Below, piece after piece: positions 1-11,820 of a stretch of 64,000 bases of DNA. This DNA comes from Asterella californica (Eukaryota > Streptophyta > Marchantiopsida > Marchantiales > Aytoniaceae). How positions within the stretch are numbered: position 1 is the stretch's first letter; every line of letters starts with the position of its first letter. The notes beneath the pieces are model-generated. The model searched no databases, had not been told where the DNA came from, and worked only from the letters and a program-made list of their open reading frames with translations. A program made the position numbers and the translations under genes. Where the stretch lies: the NCBI GenBank assembly GCA_036924285.1, contig JAYKYS010000005.1, positions 1,922,001-1,986,000 of the forward strand. Reading direction: 5' to 3'.

Positions 1-1990
1 CAATACACGTAATCTTTGGATGGAGATAGAGCTTTCTTTTTTCTCCTTGCGATAGTATCACTCTCATCAACTTGTTGACGCTGATGAGTCTTCAAACAAT
101 TATGGCAAACTATGTAAAACATATGGTATGAACAAGTCAGACAACATCTCCATACAATGTTCATCCATGGACCTCCTGGACTACTCGTGTAAATATATAC
201 TATTGAGAGTTACACTATTCAAAGAAGAACAAGATATAAATTCAGAAAGAAATATACAATCTTTATCTTTTTCTGATCCTACATGTGATCGATCCTGTTT
301 ATTCTTCATCTGTTCGCAAAAGTCACACCTTGAAAATCCATTGTATCGTGAAATTCTCACCAACGGATAGTACCGACGACAATATCAGATTAACGAAGAA
401 AAACACAAAGCTTCATGCTGTCCTCGTCAGCTGGAGAAGACATGTCTGTCTTGTAATAATCGTAAACCTCACTCTGACAAATTGTTGTGAAGATGGTAAT
501 TGGTTGCGTTGAGCTGTCTCTAATAATACGACAAAAAAAGTTAAGTCCAATCATTCTTGTAACAAAAACCTTCATCGCTCTTCTGCGATAAGTAAATGTG
601 TTTGGAGGCTGGATGATGATTCGGATCGCTTTGGATTCTACGTAGACGATCATTACTTACACAAAAAATAACCTTGAAAGCTTTATGACACACATCACTT
701 CCACTATAAAGAATATACATCTCTGGTTTCCTTGTTGTAGAGAGTCATTTCTCAGACATCTGAAATCTAGAAAAATATATCTTTCATTGTGTTTCAAACG
801 AAAGTAGCTTTCACGTTCTAGTTTCAAACTATCAAAATCTGTATTCCACAAGCATAATTTCTTACAATAAACTTCCTTGCATCTCTCCTCACACTATCAA
901 GATTTACTTTACAATGGATGAATTTTTCATCAACTTTTCCAGGGGATGTGCGTTTGGATGGTTGACCTGAACTAAGGAAGAGAATTGCCTCGTAAAGTTT
1001 CTCTGAAGCGTTGCGTCTCTTTGATCTCCGGTGAACCACTTGTAGGAAGTAAGTCTCTTGACTGATGTGTCTCTTCGTCCTCGATAGGCACTCCATTGGC
1101 AAAACTTTCACTTATATATCTTGGAAGAGTAAAGGACTCACTGGATGTAGACAGAACGAGATAATGATCTTCCACAACTGTGGTTGCTATCTCTCGCATA
1201 TGGGAGGTCAAAGTCTAATTTCGATGACAATCCTCATCCTAGTGATAAACTCTCAGATTGAGTTAGATCATCCACGTCGCTAGTTTCTTCACTTGATGAG
1301 GAGATGTTTTTGACTGCTTTCGCTTGTTCTAGACCTGCCAGATATAAGTAAACTTGAAGGCGTGAGAGAGAATTGAAATGATGCACCTTTAGTAGCTAAT
1401 CCAGGCAGCTTGATGTTAGGTATTATAAACTGTTTTGCAGTCGTCAGGCAACCCTAGTACAACTTTCTCGGAGACAACTCCAACTCTGAGCAACGGTTTT
1501 CCGAAGTACTGTCCTCACTAATATTTGATTTGTCGGTTGAAATCTCTTCAATCTCATTGTCCGAGTCAAAAATCGATTCAAGGTGTACAACATTCTGATC
1601 TTCTTGGAGGGATTCGTTTCTCGACCAATTGGTCTAGCGGTCAAAGATAAACAACCTTCCAAAAGAGATTCGATTGGACATTTCGCTGCAGCCGCTCTAC
1701 GTGAAAGGAATGGACGCTCCATGAACTTCATAGACTCTTCCGCACCGTGGTTGCTTGACTTCTTAGAAATTCTCCAAAAGTGAGAATTTTACTGGAATTA
1801 GACAACTGCCCAAACACAAGAGCTTGCTCGTCACTAGACGCTCGACAAAGAGAGCAAAAATGATACTTGTGGTGTGTAAACTTTTCTTCTATCCTCTCTC
1901 GAATCATCAGATTCAAAATCAGAAGAATTTCATCAAAGGTCAACTTGCAGTGCCAATTCCTATCCTCTTCTATAGGAAATTTGTCTGATT
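1..1990. other. no supported gene
   Basis: I see no recognisable protein in either strand of this stretch. Several open frames of 60-95 codons exist on the minus strand (for example 824-1111 and 1728-1943) but they show no family motif and no convincing splice structure. The stretch lies downstream of the pogo-like transposase relic and may be the 3' part of that element or its flank. A short segment near 1629-1680 resembles a tRNA D-arm but lacks a matching T-arm. Confidence 0.5.
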
Positions 1991-1991
1991 T

Positions 1992-3628
1992 TCATTTTGG
2001 GCTTGCTTTATCACCAGACTTTACAACTAGAAAACTAGACATTGGCGCCACTCCAGAATCCAAGCTCAATTCTGCTGCTGAAGTAGTTGATATAATGTCT
2101 CCTCTTCCATCTGAAGGTTCGATACTTAAGTTAAGGTCAGGAAATGTTTGATCCGTTGTCACCAACTGATTGTGTTTCCAACAGTTACAAATAGTTACTG
2201 CAGAAACATCACATCTCCAAGCTTTTTCAACCATCTGTGCGGCTTCGTATATATCCACTTCCGCATTCTGAAACTGGGTAATCTGATCCAGTTTATGCTC
2301 AATCAAGTACTTTTGGTAATGTGCTTTAAAAGCACGTATGATCCCTACATCAAGAGGTTGGAAGATAGCATTAACATTTGGTGGAAAAAACTCAATCCGA
2401 ATGATGGAAATCTGTGACTGAATATTCACCATCCTGTGACCTGCCAAATTATCTAGTAGTAATAATGCATTTGTTTTTCCCGCAAGATGTAGTCGAAATC
2501 AAGCATAAACGTTTCAAATAGGTCGATGTTCATCCAAGCTCACTTGTTGAAAATGATTCTAAGATTCTAAGATTATCATATCTTTGAATGTTCCTGCGAG
2601 TGAAAGCATGCGGCCTACAATACTTATAAATCAGAAAAGGTGGAAGTTTTATTGACCCAGTCATGTTTGTGCTCAAAGCAACTGTGATCGTTCTTTCATC
2701 CATTTCTTTCTTCGTAACTGACGTGTCCAGGTAACGATTTGGCTCTAAACGATAGAATAATCTTGTTTCGTCCATGTTGAAAACAACTTCAGGATCGTAT
2801 GTCATGATCAGCGCTTTCAGACGTTCAATCTTGTCCATCACCTATTCCGTATGTTCACAGATGCAGATTCTCCATGACGAATGTAGCTCCGAATATCCTG
2901 CCTCACGGCTTTGTACAAAGAAGAAGAAAAAGACAAGAATGTTAAAAGAAGAGACGCGGAAGGACCCACGACCTTGTATACTGAAGGAAGGGGTGTGTAA
3001 AATATATATAATTCCTAACTGGGGTACAGTGGAAATTCCTAACGGCAGAAATACAGTGAAGAAAGTGAGGGAAAGGAAAAATACAAGCGCTTGGTTTTAT
3101 GAATAAAAGTCAAAGGACAAGTCTAAATTGAAACATCTAAATTTAAGTGTCTAAAATTAAATTACTATATTTAAAAACTTCAAATTTAAACATATCTTAG
3201 GCTAACGGAACACGTGGACTCCAGAGACCAAAAGAAACCATAAGTGCAATCAGTCTATTTGGAACTAAACCACTATAAGTCAAATGTATTTTACGGATGA
3301 GATGAACGTTTGAGATATTATTTACGAGCTAACCCTTCCTAAAAGAAAGATTAGCTCATAAATAACACCCGTGTACATGAGATGAATATCCTGTCTGATC
3401 CCGAATACCATGTCTCCTCTTAAATCCTTGGAACCAACCATGAGAGAACAACATTTCATTCCCATCAGGAGTTCCGACGGTGTTGTAAAACATACGTGCT
3501 TGTGATGTCACCAGCTCGTCTGACAGAGTAATGTTATTTTCTTGCATGGAAAAATACCATGCAAACAAAACTATCTCCGTATCTAGACACTCAGGTTTCC
3601 TAATCTTTTTCTCATGAATCCTTTCCAC
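1992..3628 (-). pseudogene. pogo/Tigger-type (Tc5-like) DDD transposase, broken
   Basis: This is the relic of a cut-and-paste DNA transposase of the pogo/Tigger group. On the minus strand the CENP-B/Tc5-type DNA-binding helix-turn-helix lies at 3628-3390 (key stretch SHGWFQGFKRRHGIR). The catalytic DDD domain follows: the first Asp in FNMDET (frame ending 2841), the second in LLDNLAGH near 2450-2430, and the third in QPLDVG near 2350. All three acidic residues are still visible. The coding frame is broken by at least two frameshifts (near 2845 and 2470), by stops, and by a 483-bp insertion at 2901-3383 that falls just after the GIR motif. The C-terminus ends at 1992. It is a dead copy; the family assignment is solid, the exact subgroup is not. 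Confidence 0.85.
2901..3383. mobile_element. hairpin-bearing insertion inside the pogo relic
   Basis: The transposase frame stops matching at one point and resumes 483 bp away. The two joins carry the same ten bases, GAATATCCTG, at 2891-2900 and 3384-3393. The insert has no coding capacity. Near its right end it has a long hairpin (arms about 3328-3347 and 3350-3364, around CTAACCCTT) and ends in ACATGAGAT directly before GAATAT. Other copies of this hairpin family in the window also end in GAATAT. The direct repeat could be a target duplication, or a recognition motif present both in the target and at the element end. Confidence 0.7.
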
Positions 3629-4581
3629 TCTAGAAGGATTAAGAAATGCCTCTCTTCTTTTGAGTAATCACACAGAGACATTACATGTAAACGTCGTGGA
3701 AGCCTAGTTTAGAAAAACGTGACCCAATGAATAGCAAACGAATGGGAAGACCCCATCAAGCCTAGTTGCTCAACGCTTTGTCGTGATGTCTGGATTTGAA
3801 GCACGATACTTGCAAATCTCTACACGCTGCTGATTGGTTATTTCCGTCTGAACCATCTTGCTCTCCACTGAACTCTCATGCACTCCGCATCAAAAAGCGA
3901 TAGTTACAGTAATGTGCTCAATCTGTTGTCTGTGCACGCAATCATTGACTATGCGATTAGGGTTTGATAATGATGTTGGTCTGTGTTACCTTGACCTTCA
4001 TTAGGACAAGTCTTCGGCAAGTACTGAAGTTTTGAATGTGTCACTAAGATCTCGATTAGGGCAAGTCTCCGCCAAGTAATGAGAAGTTTATCAAGTAAAA
4101 TACTGTACTATGATAACAACCATGTTTTCAGTTAAAACAACGACTTGAAAAAGTTTACTGTGTCAATTATTAAATTTTCCCAAAAAATAACATATATCCA
4201 GATGTATTAGCAACGAAACAGAATACGAAAATCATAACGGTTAACAAGTTTACGGGTATCTCCTTTACAGAGTAGCCAGATTCTAACCATTAAGATATTA
4301 TAAACATTTAATCAGGTAACGTTTATCCAGGGCAGACTGTACCTGGAAGTGCAGTGCGGAGGTTGGAATCAACGTGTGTCGTGAGCATAATCATGATCGA
4401 TCATTGTGATGGAAACATGCATCAGTATGTTCTTGTCTTATCATTTCTTTTTTGGTTTTGTTTTTAGGCCTCTTTTCGCTGTGGGGCATTCTGCAGCCGT
4501 ATGCTGCTGCCCTTGCACAACATGAGTCCTCCCGCCAGGATGACTCGACCCCACGGCGCCCAGGCTATAGGCGGATGGGGT

Positions 4582-4607
4582 AGCCAACAAGCTATTGCTT
4601 GTTGGCT
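4582..4607. repeat. perfect 11-bp hairpin
   Basis: AGCCAACAAGC at 4582-4592 is followed after a 4-base loop by its exact reverse complement at 4597-4607. Confidence 0.85.
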
Positions 4608-5344
4608 TCTTGTCTTGTCAGCTAAGCCTACTGCAGTCGGTCATAAGGCGAATGAATATAGTACCGTACTGCAGTGTGCGAGGCCAAGCTGTCTCGTCGC
4701 CTATGCCCCACCTTTGCGGCAAATTCTACTTCGCAGCAGTCCTTGGATCGAATCGTGTCTCTCTCGTTCAAGAGGCACGGCAGGATCGGACGGATGGCAT
4801 ATCGTTTCAGACTGGAATCCACCTGAAAGCTGAATTTTGTTTATTCAGGTGATCGTAGACAGTAACAGTTCATTACCATCACTCTCGATATAGTCACCTG
4901 TCCGTCCGAACAGAGATACTTCTTTATAAAATTTCCCTCTATAGTCACTATCACACTCTTTATAATGAATACAACAACATATGAATTTTTATTAACATAT
5001 ATTTAATACAGTTTTATTGATTGGAAATACTACAGTTTTAACCAGTTATCTTATCATCAACTTTATTGATTGACAGAATCCTAAACACATATAAAGTATG
5101 AACTTGAGAATTATATATAGGTTGATCATTTCTTAGAATTGAACTCTGAAACCGAAACACAAGAGAAATCACAATAACCTCCAAATTTGACCAATAGTTC
5201 AATATCACCAAGCTATTGCACTCTGGGTGAGAGTGTGATACACAGTTAAGACTAGTTAGTAGAAGAACCATTAAGATTAGCTTCAGACTATGATTTCTTT
5301 GTATATATTACTTCTTTGATTATTACTTATTTTTTCTCTGGATT

Positions 5345-5376
5345 ACTTGGATCTCACCTTTTGGTGAGATCCAAGT
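5345..5376. repeat. perfect 14-bp hairpin, TTTT loop
   Basis: ACTTGGATCTCACC at 5345-5358 is exactly reverse-complemented at 5363-5376, with a TTTT loop. It has no coding context. Confidence 0.9.
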
Positions 5377-7199
5377 CACAAATCCATATTGGTCTATATT
5401 CATAAATAGAGTAACATGGTGTCAACATAAAGGACGACATGAATTACTTGAAACAGTTTATCAAATTTATATTTAGACTTAAATATAGTTTTCCATATGA
5501 GTTAGCTGATGATTTTGATCGTGATCGTTTAGGATATGAGTGATGAACAGAGAAATATTATAATTTGAATTCATTTGATTGATAGGTATTTTTGTGAGTA
5601 TAATCTTCGACAAATTGTATTTCAATTTGAGTGTCAAATTTTGTGACTAAGATGGGGTTTGAGTTTGAATGTATGCTACAAGAAAGACTCTTCATTAGAA
5701 ATATTTATCATTTTTAACACCAAAAGATATTATTCTAAATCATTATCGTCCAAAATATACATCTTAACGACGATGCGAAAGGAAAATAGAGAAACGATAA
5801 GAACAAAACAAAAAGCTAGCTTTCAGTGGAATTTACGGGGCTATGCGTAAACGTAAATTATGTCTGGATCCATATCCTTCTTTTCTCTTTCCGGTTTTCA
5901 CAACGATTTATTCTTCTTTTCGTTACACGATAAAAAGTTTCCAATCTACGCATAGCAAAAACGGAAAGAAATTCACTATTTTGATTTGCATGTAGATGAG
6001 TTCTGTGGGGTTTTCTGGAGGACGAATATTTCAAATTATACTAGCAAAAGTTTTTCACATTTTTGCGTTCATGCCAGAGATGTCCTAAACATGGAGGTCT
6101 TTGGCAGTCTATGATTTTATAAACACCTAGAGGTTTAAATATTTAATTTTAACCTTTAATTTTAACCTCTAGATTAACATTTTCTGTTTTGGCACGTGTC
6201 TAAAAACCTGAGACAATCAGCACAACACAAGAAAATGTTATGTTTTTGTATAAATACATGGGCATGAAAAACTAAAAATTTATTTAAGACCAAACCATTT
6301 TGCAGAAACGAGTTTGATAAATAAATTAAAGTTTCTGTGTGAATGCTCCGATTCGAGATTTCCTAGAATTGCCTGATATGACATTTTTGACATATATATA
6401 AAATTTTAAAGCTTAAATATTCTTTATTTCACTAAAGAATCAGTTGCAGGTTACAGAGAAAAGCATCGATTCTTGGCGCGGTCATGAAGAAGACTGCTGG
6501 GGGTCAATGGTTCGGCAAAATGGGAGTCCAACGGAACAACCTGGTAGCCTAGTAGACTACCAAGTTTGAAGATTGAACAAGAGCGACTTCCAAACCTTTT
6601 GGTAGCCTAGTAGAGGAAAACGTACAAAGTCCCGCCGAAAGGAGTAAAGACGAGAGAGTAGAAAGAAACACCCACTCGACTGAAGATCTGCGTTCCACCT
6701 CACCCTCGGCGTGAAAGAAATAATGAGTTCCCTTCTAGAATATTAGTGTTGAGTTATATGAGGCTGTTGGTCCGGAATTTATTCTGCTTGCATGTGTTTG
6801 AAAGGATTTTGAATTTTGAATGGGCTCTTGGCTAACGGATTTGGAGTGCACTCAACATGACTGGCTCTCCCCACAGTTCTGGGAATTTTCCTTACCAACG
6901 GCAGTAAGGTTTTCCTTCTCATTCTCCTGTCAACTGCTCGAGTTTATGCGTATATTACGTGAACACGTAAACTCTTACTAATATCCTCTCAGGAATGGAA
7001 ATAATAATATATTGGTATTAGTCATTTCACCGAACGACCTAGATTCATGCAGACTCGCATCACATCCAATAAGCATCCCATCAATTAACACATACTACAA
7101 TCTTTCGCACATACTGTTTTCTGGGATACATTTTACATATTTCTTATACAGTATAGTCAGAGTTTGGTACCTTCTATCAGTGTGAAGACAGGACTGTAT

Positions 7200-7560
7200 T
7201 AGAAGAGATTTAGGTCTCGCAGCCCAATATCTTTCCCCACGGCCTTGTACAGTGAATTTCGTTTTCTCTTATAGGAAAACGTGTAAGTGTTATAAGAATT
7301 TATTTTTCTAAGTTATTATAGAAAATTAAATTAATTCGTAAATATTATATGTTACTCAGTCCTAGAGTATCTAACTCATCTGGAGAGAACCAATAAGTGA
7401 AGGGCGGGCTGCTGCGCTCATGGGGGTATAATTCCGGAGCAGTAACTGTAGAATAGTGCCATATACATGGGACATTAAATAATGTCCTAACCCTTCTCAC
7501 CGGAAGGTTTAGGACGTTATTTAATGTACACCCATGAAGTGTACATGGGTGAATATGAGT
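7200..7560. repeat. double-hairpin repeat, diverged copy
   Basis: This copy has an AT-rich left part, a central segment around GGAGAGAACCAATAAGTG, and then two hairpins. The first has arms at 7472-7495 and 7504-7527 around CCTAACCCTT; the second has arms CACCCATG and CATGGGTG at 7529-7551. It ends in GAATAT (7551-7556), as the copies at 13.6 and 21.4 kb do. It sits directly at the left edge of the Rep-encoding element. The left boundary is approximate. Confidence 0.6.
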
Positions 7561-8540
7561 ACCAAACGGCGGAACGGCGTACGGCGCGTTATAATTTCGA
7601 AAATTAGTCCTGCCCTAAGTCGAAATGTGCATTAATTTCTCTTAGCCTGACAGAGCGGCGAAAGCGCGCACTCCAAACTTGCATGTTTTTCGGGTGCGCC
7701 TGTAAAAAACGGCACAGAGAACATTGCTTCGAAAAATGGGCGGGGTTGTCGAAGGCGCGTCCGATACCCTTTTTCATAACGTGCAACTGCAGTAACGTAC
7801 AGCGACGGTGAGCCAGCGTCTCCGTCGTCTTACTTGTCGATCTGACCCGATCCTGTCATCCTCATCGTGCTGCCCTGTTGGACCTGCTTTGTCCACTGAC
7901 CCGATCTGTCCGCATTTCTAACCTCTATCGCTCGCCGTCGTCTTTCTTCTCGTGGATCGCTCTTCTCGTGTTTAACGTGTTGCCCTGTTCGTTCTCGCCA
8001 TGCTGCTCCTGCCTTGTGCGTTCTGCGATGTCCGGATGAGAGATTTGCTCGGTTTCATGATTTTTGGGTTGCTTGCTTCGTCTTCGCTTGCACGGTCTCT
8101 TGCTACGTTTTGTATGTTTTTCCTCCTACTATCCTGCTTACTCTTCTTACGCTACTGGCATCCATCGCATCATCGTCCTCAAGCCCTCATTTCTCCTTTA
8201 GGTGCGTGCTCGACCTTCGTTTTTTCTGTCTTCTTTCTTGCTGTTGCCATGTTCTCTCGTCATTTGCAGGCACCTTGTTAGCGGACGTCGGTTGTCGGTT
8301 CCTTGCTTCAGAGATGGGTCCGAGATGACCGCTGCCGCGACAAAACCGCGTCCAAATGTTCGTGCTGGCGCTGCGTTGTGGATATCGGATGGCTCTTCTG
8401 CTGCATTGAAGTTGGCAACTACTCGACCCGACCACGTCTTTCGCTTGCCGCCATGGTGGGAGAGATAAAATCGTCTGCAGCCTGCCTGGTACGATGCACG
8501 CTGCAGTTTCGCTTCGGTTCAAGTACTCTGCCTCTACGCA

Positions 8541-9909
8541 ATGTCCAGCGATGACAACGTTATAACTGTGTCCGATGACGAGAATGTAATAGTCGTCTCT
8601 GATGATGAAAAGTCTTCCACTCGTCTTTCCCCTTCTCGTCCTCCTAGTCCACTGCTTGTACCTTTGACCCCTCCGTCTTTGTCCTCTGATATCTCTGTCC
8701 CACTATCCCCGTCCTTACTACATGTGTCCTTGCATTCTATCGAACCTGTTTGTGTCCACGGGATAGAGGGCTACAAATATCCAGGTTTAAAATTCTCTCC
8801 ACCAACCACTGATCCCTCGCATCCTTTGATCCGTTCCGACTATCTTTCCTTTTCTAAAACAGAACTTTATCGGACTAGAAGCTACATCTATATAGACTTT
8901 CGCTTTTGTTTGAAGCCGTCCGAATTTCTTCTTTCTTTCGATTATGTCAAACTTGCCTATGCTTTCTCGGGGGCTACTGACTGCTTGCAATGCATCATTG
9001 GGCCTTTTCTGTACATCAAATCTGATGAGTTATGGCTTATCCTCAGGGATAGCAAATCTACTCTGTTCGCTTATCCCAAGTTTCTGCGCCATGAGAATGA
9101 CGACAAGCTTCTTAAACCTGTGGTTTCTTCCGTCTACAGATTGAAGTTTTTGACTTGTGTATGCAAAGCCGTTAATACTAGACTCTATAGGATAGGTTGT
9201 AGGCATTGTCGTTTTCCCTCAGATGCAGATGAGACAAGCTGCTCGCGCGAGCAATCCACCTCTTCCTCGCTCCAGAAGAAGTGTCTGTCTGAAGAGTCTT
9301 GAAGTTTCTGTTACTATCGGACAAACTGGTGGGGATCTTGACTTGTCTTGTTGGGGGTCTCTTTGTGCGTTTCTGCAACGCGAGTGTGATAGTGGTCTCA
9401 TCTCGGTCGAACGAGGAGGAGCTCTGTTACATCTCCACGTGCAAGGTGTTCTGTCTTTGCAGGCCAGCAGCCTGGTGGATGTTAAAAATCGATTGCTGAC
9501 TGTCCTTGGTTGGAAGGGGACTGCTAGACCGCTGGGAGCTGAACTATGTGTTAAGAGGCTGAATAACAAGGGCCTTCATACCTTTGTAGGTATGATAGGC
9601 TACTGTATGAAGGATAAATCCGAGTTGCATCATCGATGTTGTATGAAAAACATTTCGAATTCTATGCTTGCAGATGGCGATGAGTTGTTCACACTTTTAG
9701 GAGCCGCTGACACTAAAAACATGGTCGAATTGAACAGTAACAATATATTTCAGCGCGTTCTCCAGTTCAATAAGTACAGGTGCCGACATCCCCTGGGTAG
9801 CACTCTTCGTACGTGTCTTCGCTCCATGATCCGCTGTGATAAATATTCACCGTCTTGTAAATGGTTGATGGAGAACGGTATACAGCGAGCGAGGAGTGAG
9901 GCTCTGTGA
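8541..9909 (+). CDS. HUH-endonuclease replication initiator (Rep), two exons
   Basis: Exons 8541-9158 and 9223-9909 join across a 64-nt intron (GTATGC at 9159, CCCTCAG before 9223), phase 0, giving about 434 residues. The first exon starts with an acidic stretch and an unrecognised domain. The second carries the three Rep motifs in order: a motif I-like strand VSVTIG, motif II HLHVQG with both metal-binding histidines (codons 9430-9438), and motif III YCMK with the nicking tyrosine (9601-9603) and following lysine (YxxK). A single tyrosine and the YxxK form match CRESS-type Reps and Replitrons, not two-tyrosine Helitrons, and I see no helicase domain. It would nick one DNA strand and stay linked to the 5' end. 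No internal stop breaks the joined frame, so it may be intact. The splice junction is my inference. Confidence 0.7.
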
Positions 9910-9939
9910 AAATCGATTGTCCACTCGTAGACAGTAACG

Positions 9940-10496
9940 ATGGGCGATATCGATACTATCTTCTTTTCCAAACGGGAGGATCGCCGCCGATACTTTACTA
10001 GTCAAACTCCTCAAGAAGAGGAACAGTCATTGGATCTGCCTTCCCCGCCAATGAATGCTTGTCCCCTTTTTGAAGCGGTGCAAGCTTTTCCAGACTACAT
10101 TCCTCTTTGTAGCGCTCTACTTCGTGACAGGACAACACAACGTGCCGCTGAAGGTAAATTTTTTCCTTCATTATACCTCGCATATTTTTCTTGTTTTTCT
10201 GAATTTTCACTACCTCGCTCGTGTAGACTGTGCTATGGCAGGAACCGAGGAAGGCGCTGTACGAGGAAGCGGAGTGGAGACCGTTCAGATGGTCGCTGTG
10301 GCAGGAAGCAGACTGGAGACTCTTCTCTGAGCAGATGGCCGCTGCGGCAGGAAACGGTATCGTGTCGGATATTTTGTGCGTGAAGGATGTCCAGGAAAAC
10401 GCGAGGTTCCTGGCTGTGGAGATGCTGTGTGCCAAACAGAGACAAGACAGAGAAGAACAACCACGAAAAGGAATGCTGCGATATATACCACTCTGA
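9940..10496 (+). CDS. second open frame of the Rep element, function unknown
   Basis: An open frame starts at ATG 9940, in the same frame as Rep exon 2 but beyond two stops. It is followed by a possible 73-nt intron (GTAAAT at 10154 to CTCGTGTAG at 10226) and a tryptophan-rich open stretch to the stop at 10494-10496. The phase across this intron does not fit the tryptophan-rich frame, so either the splice differs or a frameshift has occurred. The end of the frame (from about 10375) is also found at 39430-39560, which suggests the segment is a conserved part of the element. I do not recognise the product. Confidence 0.35.
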
Positions 10497-10947
10497 AAGT
10501 ATGTACACTGTCGATTCTTTCTCCAAACAGCACAAAACTGAGGAAAAGACCAGAGCGGTCTGTAACCTACTTCAGAAGCCCTAAAACAAACCCCTGAAAC
10601 GTAACCCTAGTCTGAAATCGCCAAAACGTAGCTCAAAGCAAGAGGAACTTCTCTTTGCTAACAACTAGAGCCACAACAGTATCATGCGATCCAAACCCAA
10701 GTCCAAACCACATCCACACACTAGCTCTTGGCTAAAGCTAGCTATCACAAGCCATACACAACCAACTAAGTCCTTAACGAACTCAAAAGGACGAAACCGG
10801 TAGCGAAGGAACCGAAAAAGACCTATCTGGGAACTTTCTCCTTTCGCCAAACGATCTTCAAATGTTGATAGGGTCTCCTTCCCTGACTCCGTTGGCCCAA
10901 GAAACCTTCAGATCCGACTCCCGATAGTCGAGATATCGTCGATTTTC
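10497..10947. other. 3' non-coding part of the Rep element
   Basis: No coding signal. This stretch aligns by eye with 39560-39860 and then with 43991 onward, so it is a repeated non-coding segment. The second copy is interrupted at the point equivalent to about 10796 by an LTR element. Confidence 0.6.
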
Positions 10948-11690
10948 GGTCGCAGGTGACCGAACCTTCAAAAATTCCTCCCTGCGGCTTAAAACCGCTC
11001 ACACCGCACAAACGGATCGTCTAAACTGATATCCGTCTTCGCTGATAGGTAGATCTGGCTACTCTGAACCCAACAAGACTCCAAACAAGCCGTTTGGAGT
11101 TCCCCTTGCAAAACTACTCGAGAAATTTGGTCGCAGGCTACAAAAAACTGACGTAAATCGGCTCCCTGCGGCTCAAATTTGCTCACCACACCCAAACCAA
11201 CAATCCAATTCACTTACAGTCTTCTCCTATGCGTACATGAGGACTCCCTGATCGCGTAGGCACCAAGAATGAAGAGCTTGGCTCACCGATCGCGAAGAAC
11301 AATCCAATCTCAGGTCGCAGGCGATGAAAACCTGACGCAAGCGCTTCCCTGCGAGCCAATTTCTCTCACAACTCTCAAACCGCCCGATAAAACTTTGTAT
11401 CGTCTTCAATTTCCTGAAGAACTCGTTGTTCTGATCCCGATGGATCCAAGGACAGCAAGTTTGGACTCCGGAACGGTCCGAACGGTCCAACTCTCCTTCA
11501 CAGGTAACTGAAAATCCCAATTCTGCTCCCTGCGTCTCAATTTCTCTCAGAACACAACCCCTGATCCATCTCTTCCCAAACCGTTTGAACCAGTGCGTAG
11601 CCTGCACAGATCTGAACCCAACGACGCCTTGCGCGTTTGCATTGGACTTCCAAATCTCCCGCACCGTCCGTTGACAGGTCGCAGGCGCAA
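10948..11690. repeat. about 180-bp degenerate tandem array with internal inverted arms
   Basis: The motif GGTCGCAGG recurs at 10948, 11129, 11313 and 11678, with a degenerate unit at about 11500, giving a period near 180 bp. In each clear unit it is followed 25-35 bases later by TCCCTGCGGCT, whose CCTGCG is the reverse complement of CGCAGG, so each unit can fold into a stem-loop. The array lies downstream of the Rep gene. The equivalent first unit is present at about 44151-44205. Confidence 0.75.
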
Positions 11691-11820
11691 GCAAGCCCCT
11701 TAAGCAGCCCCCTTGTTACAGTCTGTACGTACGAAGTTCAACCCTCAATAATAAGAAGCAGGCCCCTTGCGTGTTTGATATAACGCCTGAAGCCCTAAAT
11801 ACCCAGTCAGCAAGTAACTA

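Larger units (their letters stand above)
3640..7200. other. AT-rich intergenic stretch, no gene seen
   Basis: No recognisable gene. A GC-richer patch at about 4440-4860 contains an open frame of 110 codons on the plus strand (4501-4833) with no known motif and unconvincing composition. Two isolated perfect hairpins lie here (4582-4607 and 5345-5376). A short phrase, GGTAGCCTAGTAGA, occurs twice near 6541 and 6600. The rest is AT-rich sequence with stops in all frames. Confidence 0.5.

Noticed and set aside
1610..1680. tRNA-like phrase TTGGTCTAGCGGTCAAAGAT
   Set aside because: A D-arm-like box A is present but no proper T-arm or acceptor stem follows at the right distance.
4501..4833. 110-codon frame in a GC-richer patch
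   Set aside because: No motif, no second supporting exon, and another overlapping frame is equally open; kept only as a note in the intergenic entry.
8000..8328. Two overlapping open frames of about 100 codons before the Rep gene
   Set aside because: The stretch is pyrimidine-rich and contains a good 69-nt intron (8201-8270). It is more likely a transcribed leader; the translations are Leu/Ser/Phe-rich by composition.
9878..9930. Possible 53-nt intron joining Rep exon 2 to the 9940 frame
   Set aside because: The phase leads to a stop within about 22 codons, so it does not extend Rep; the plain stop at 9907 is the simpler reading.
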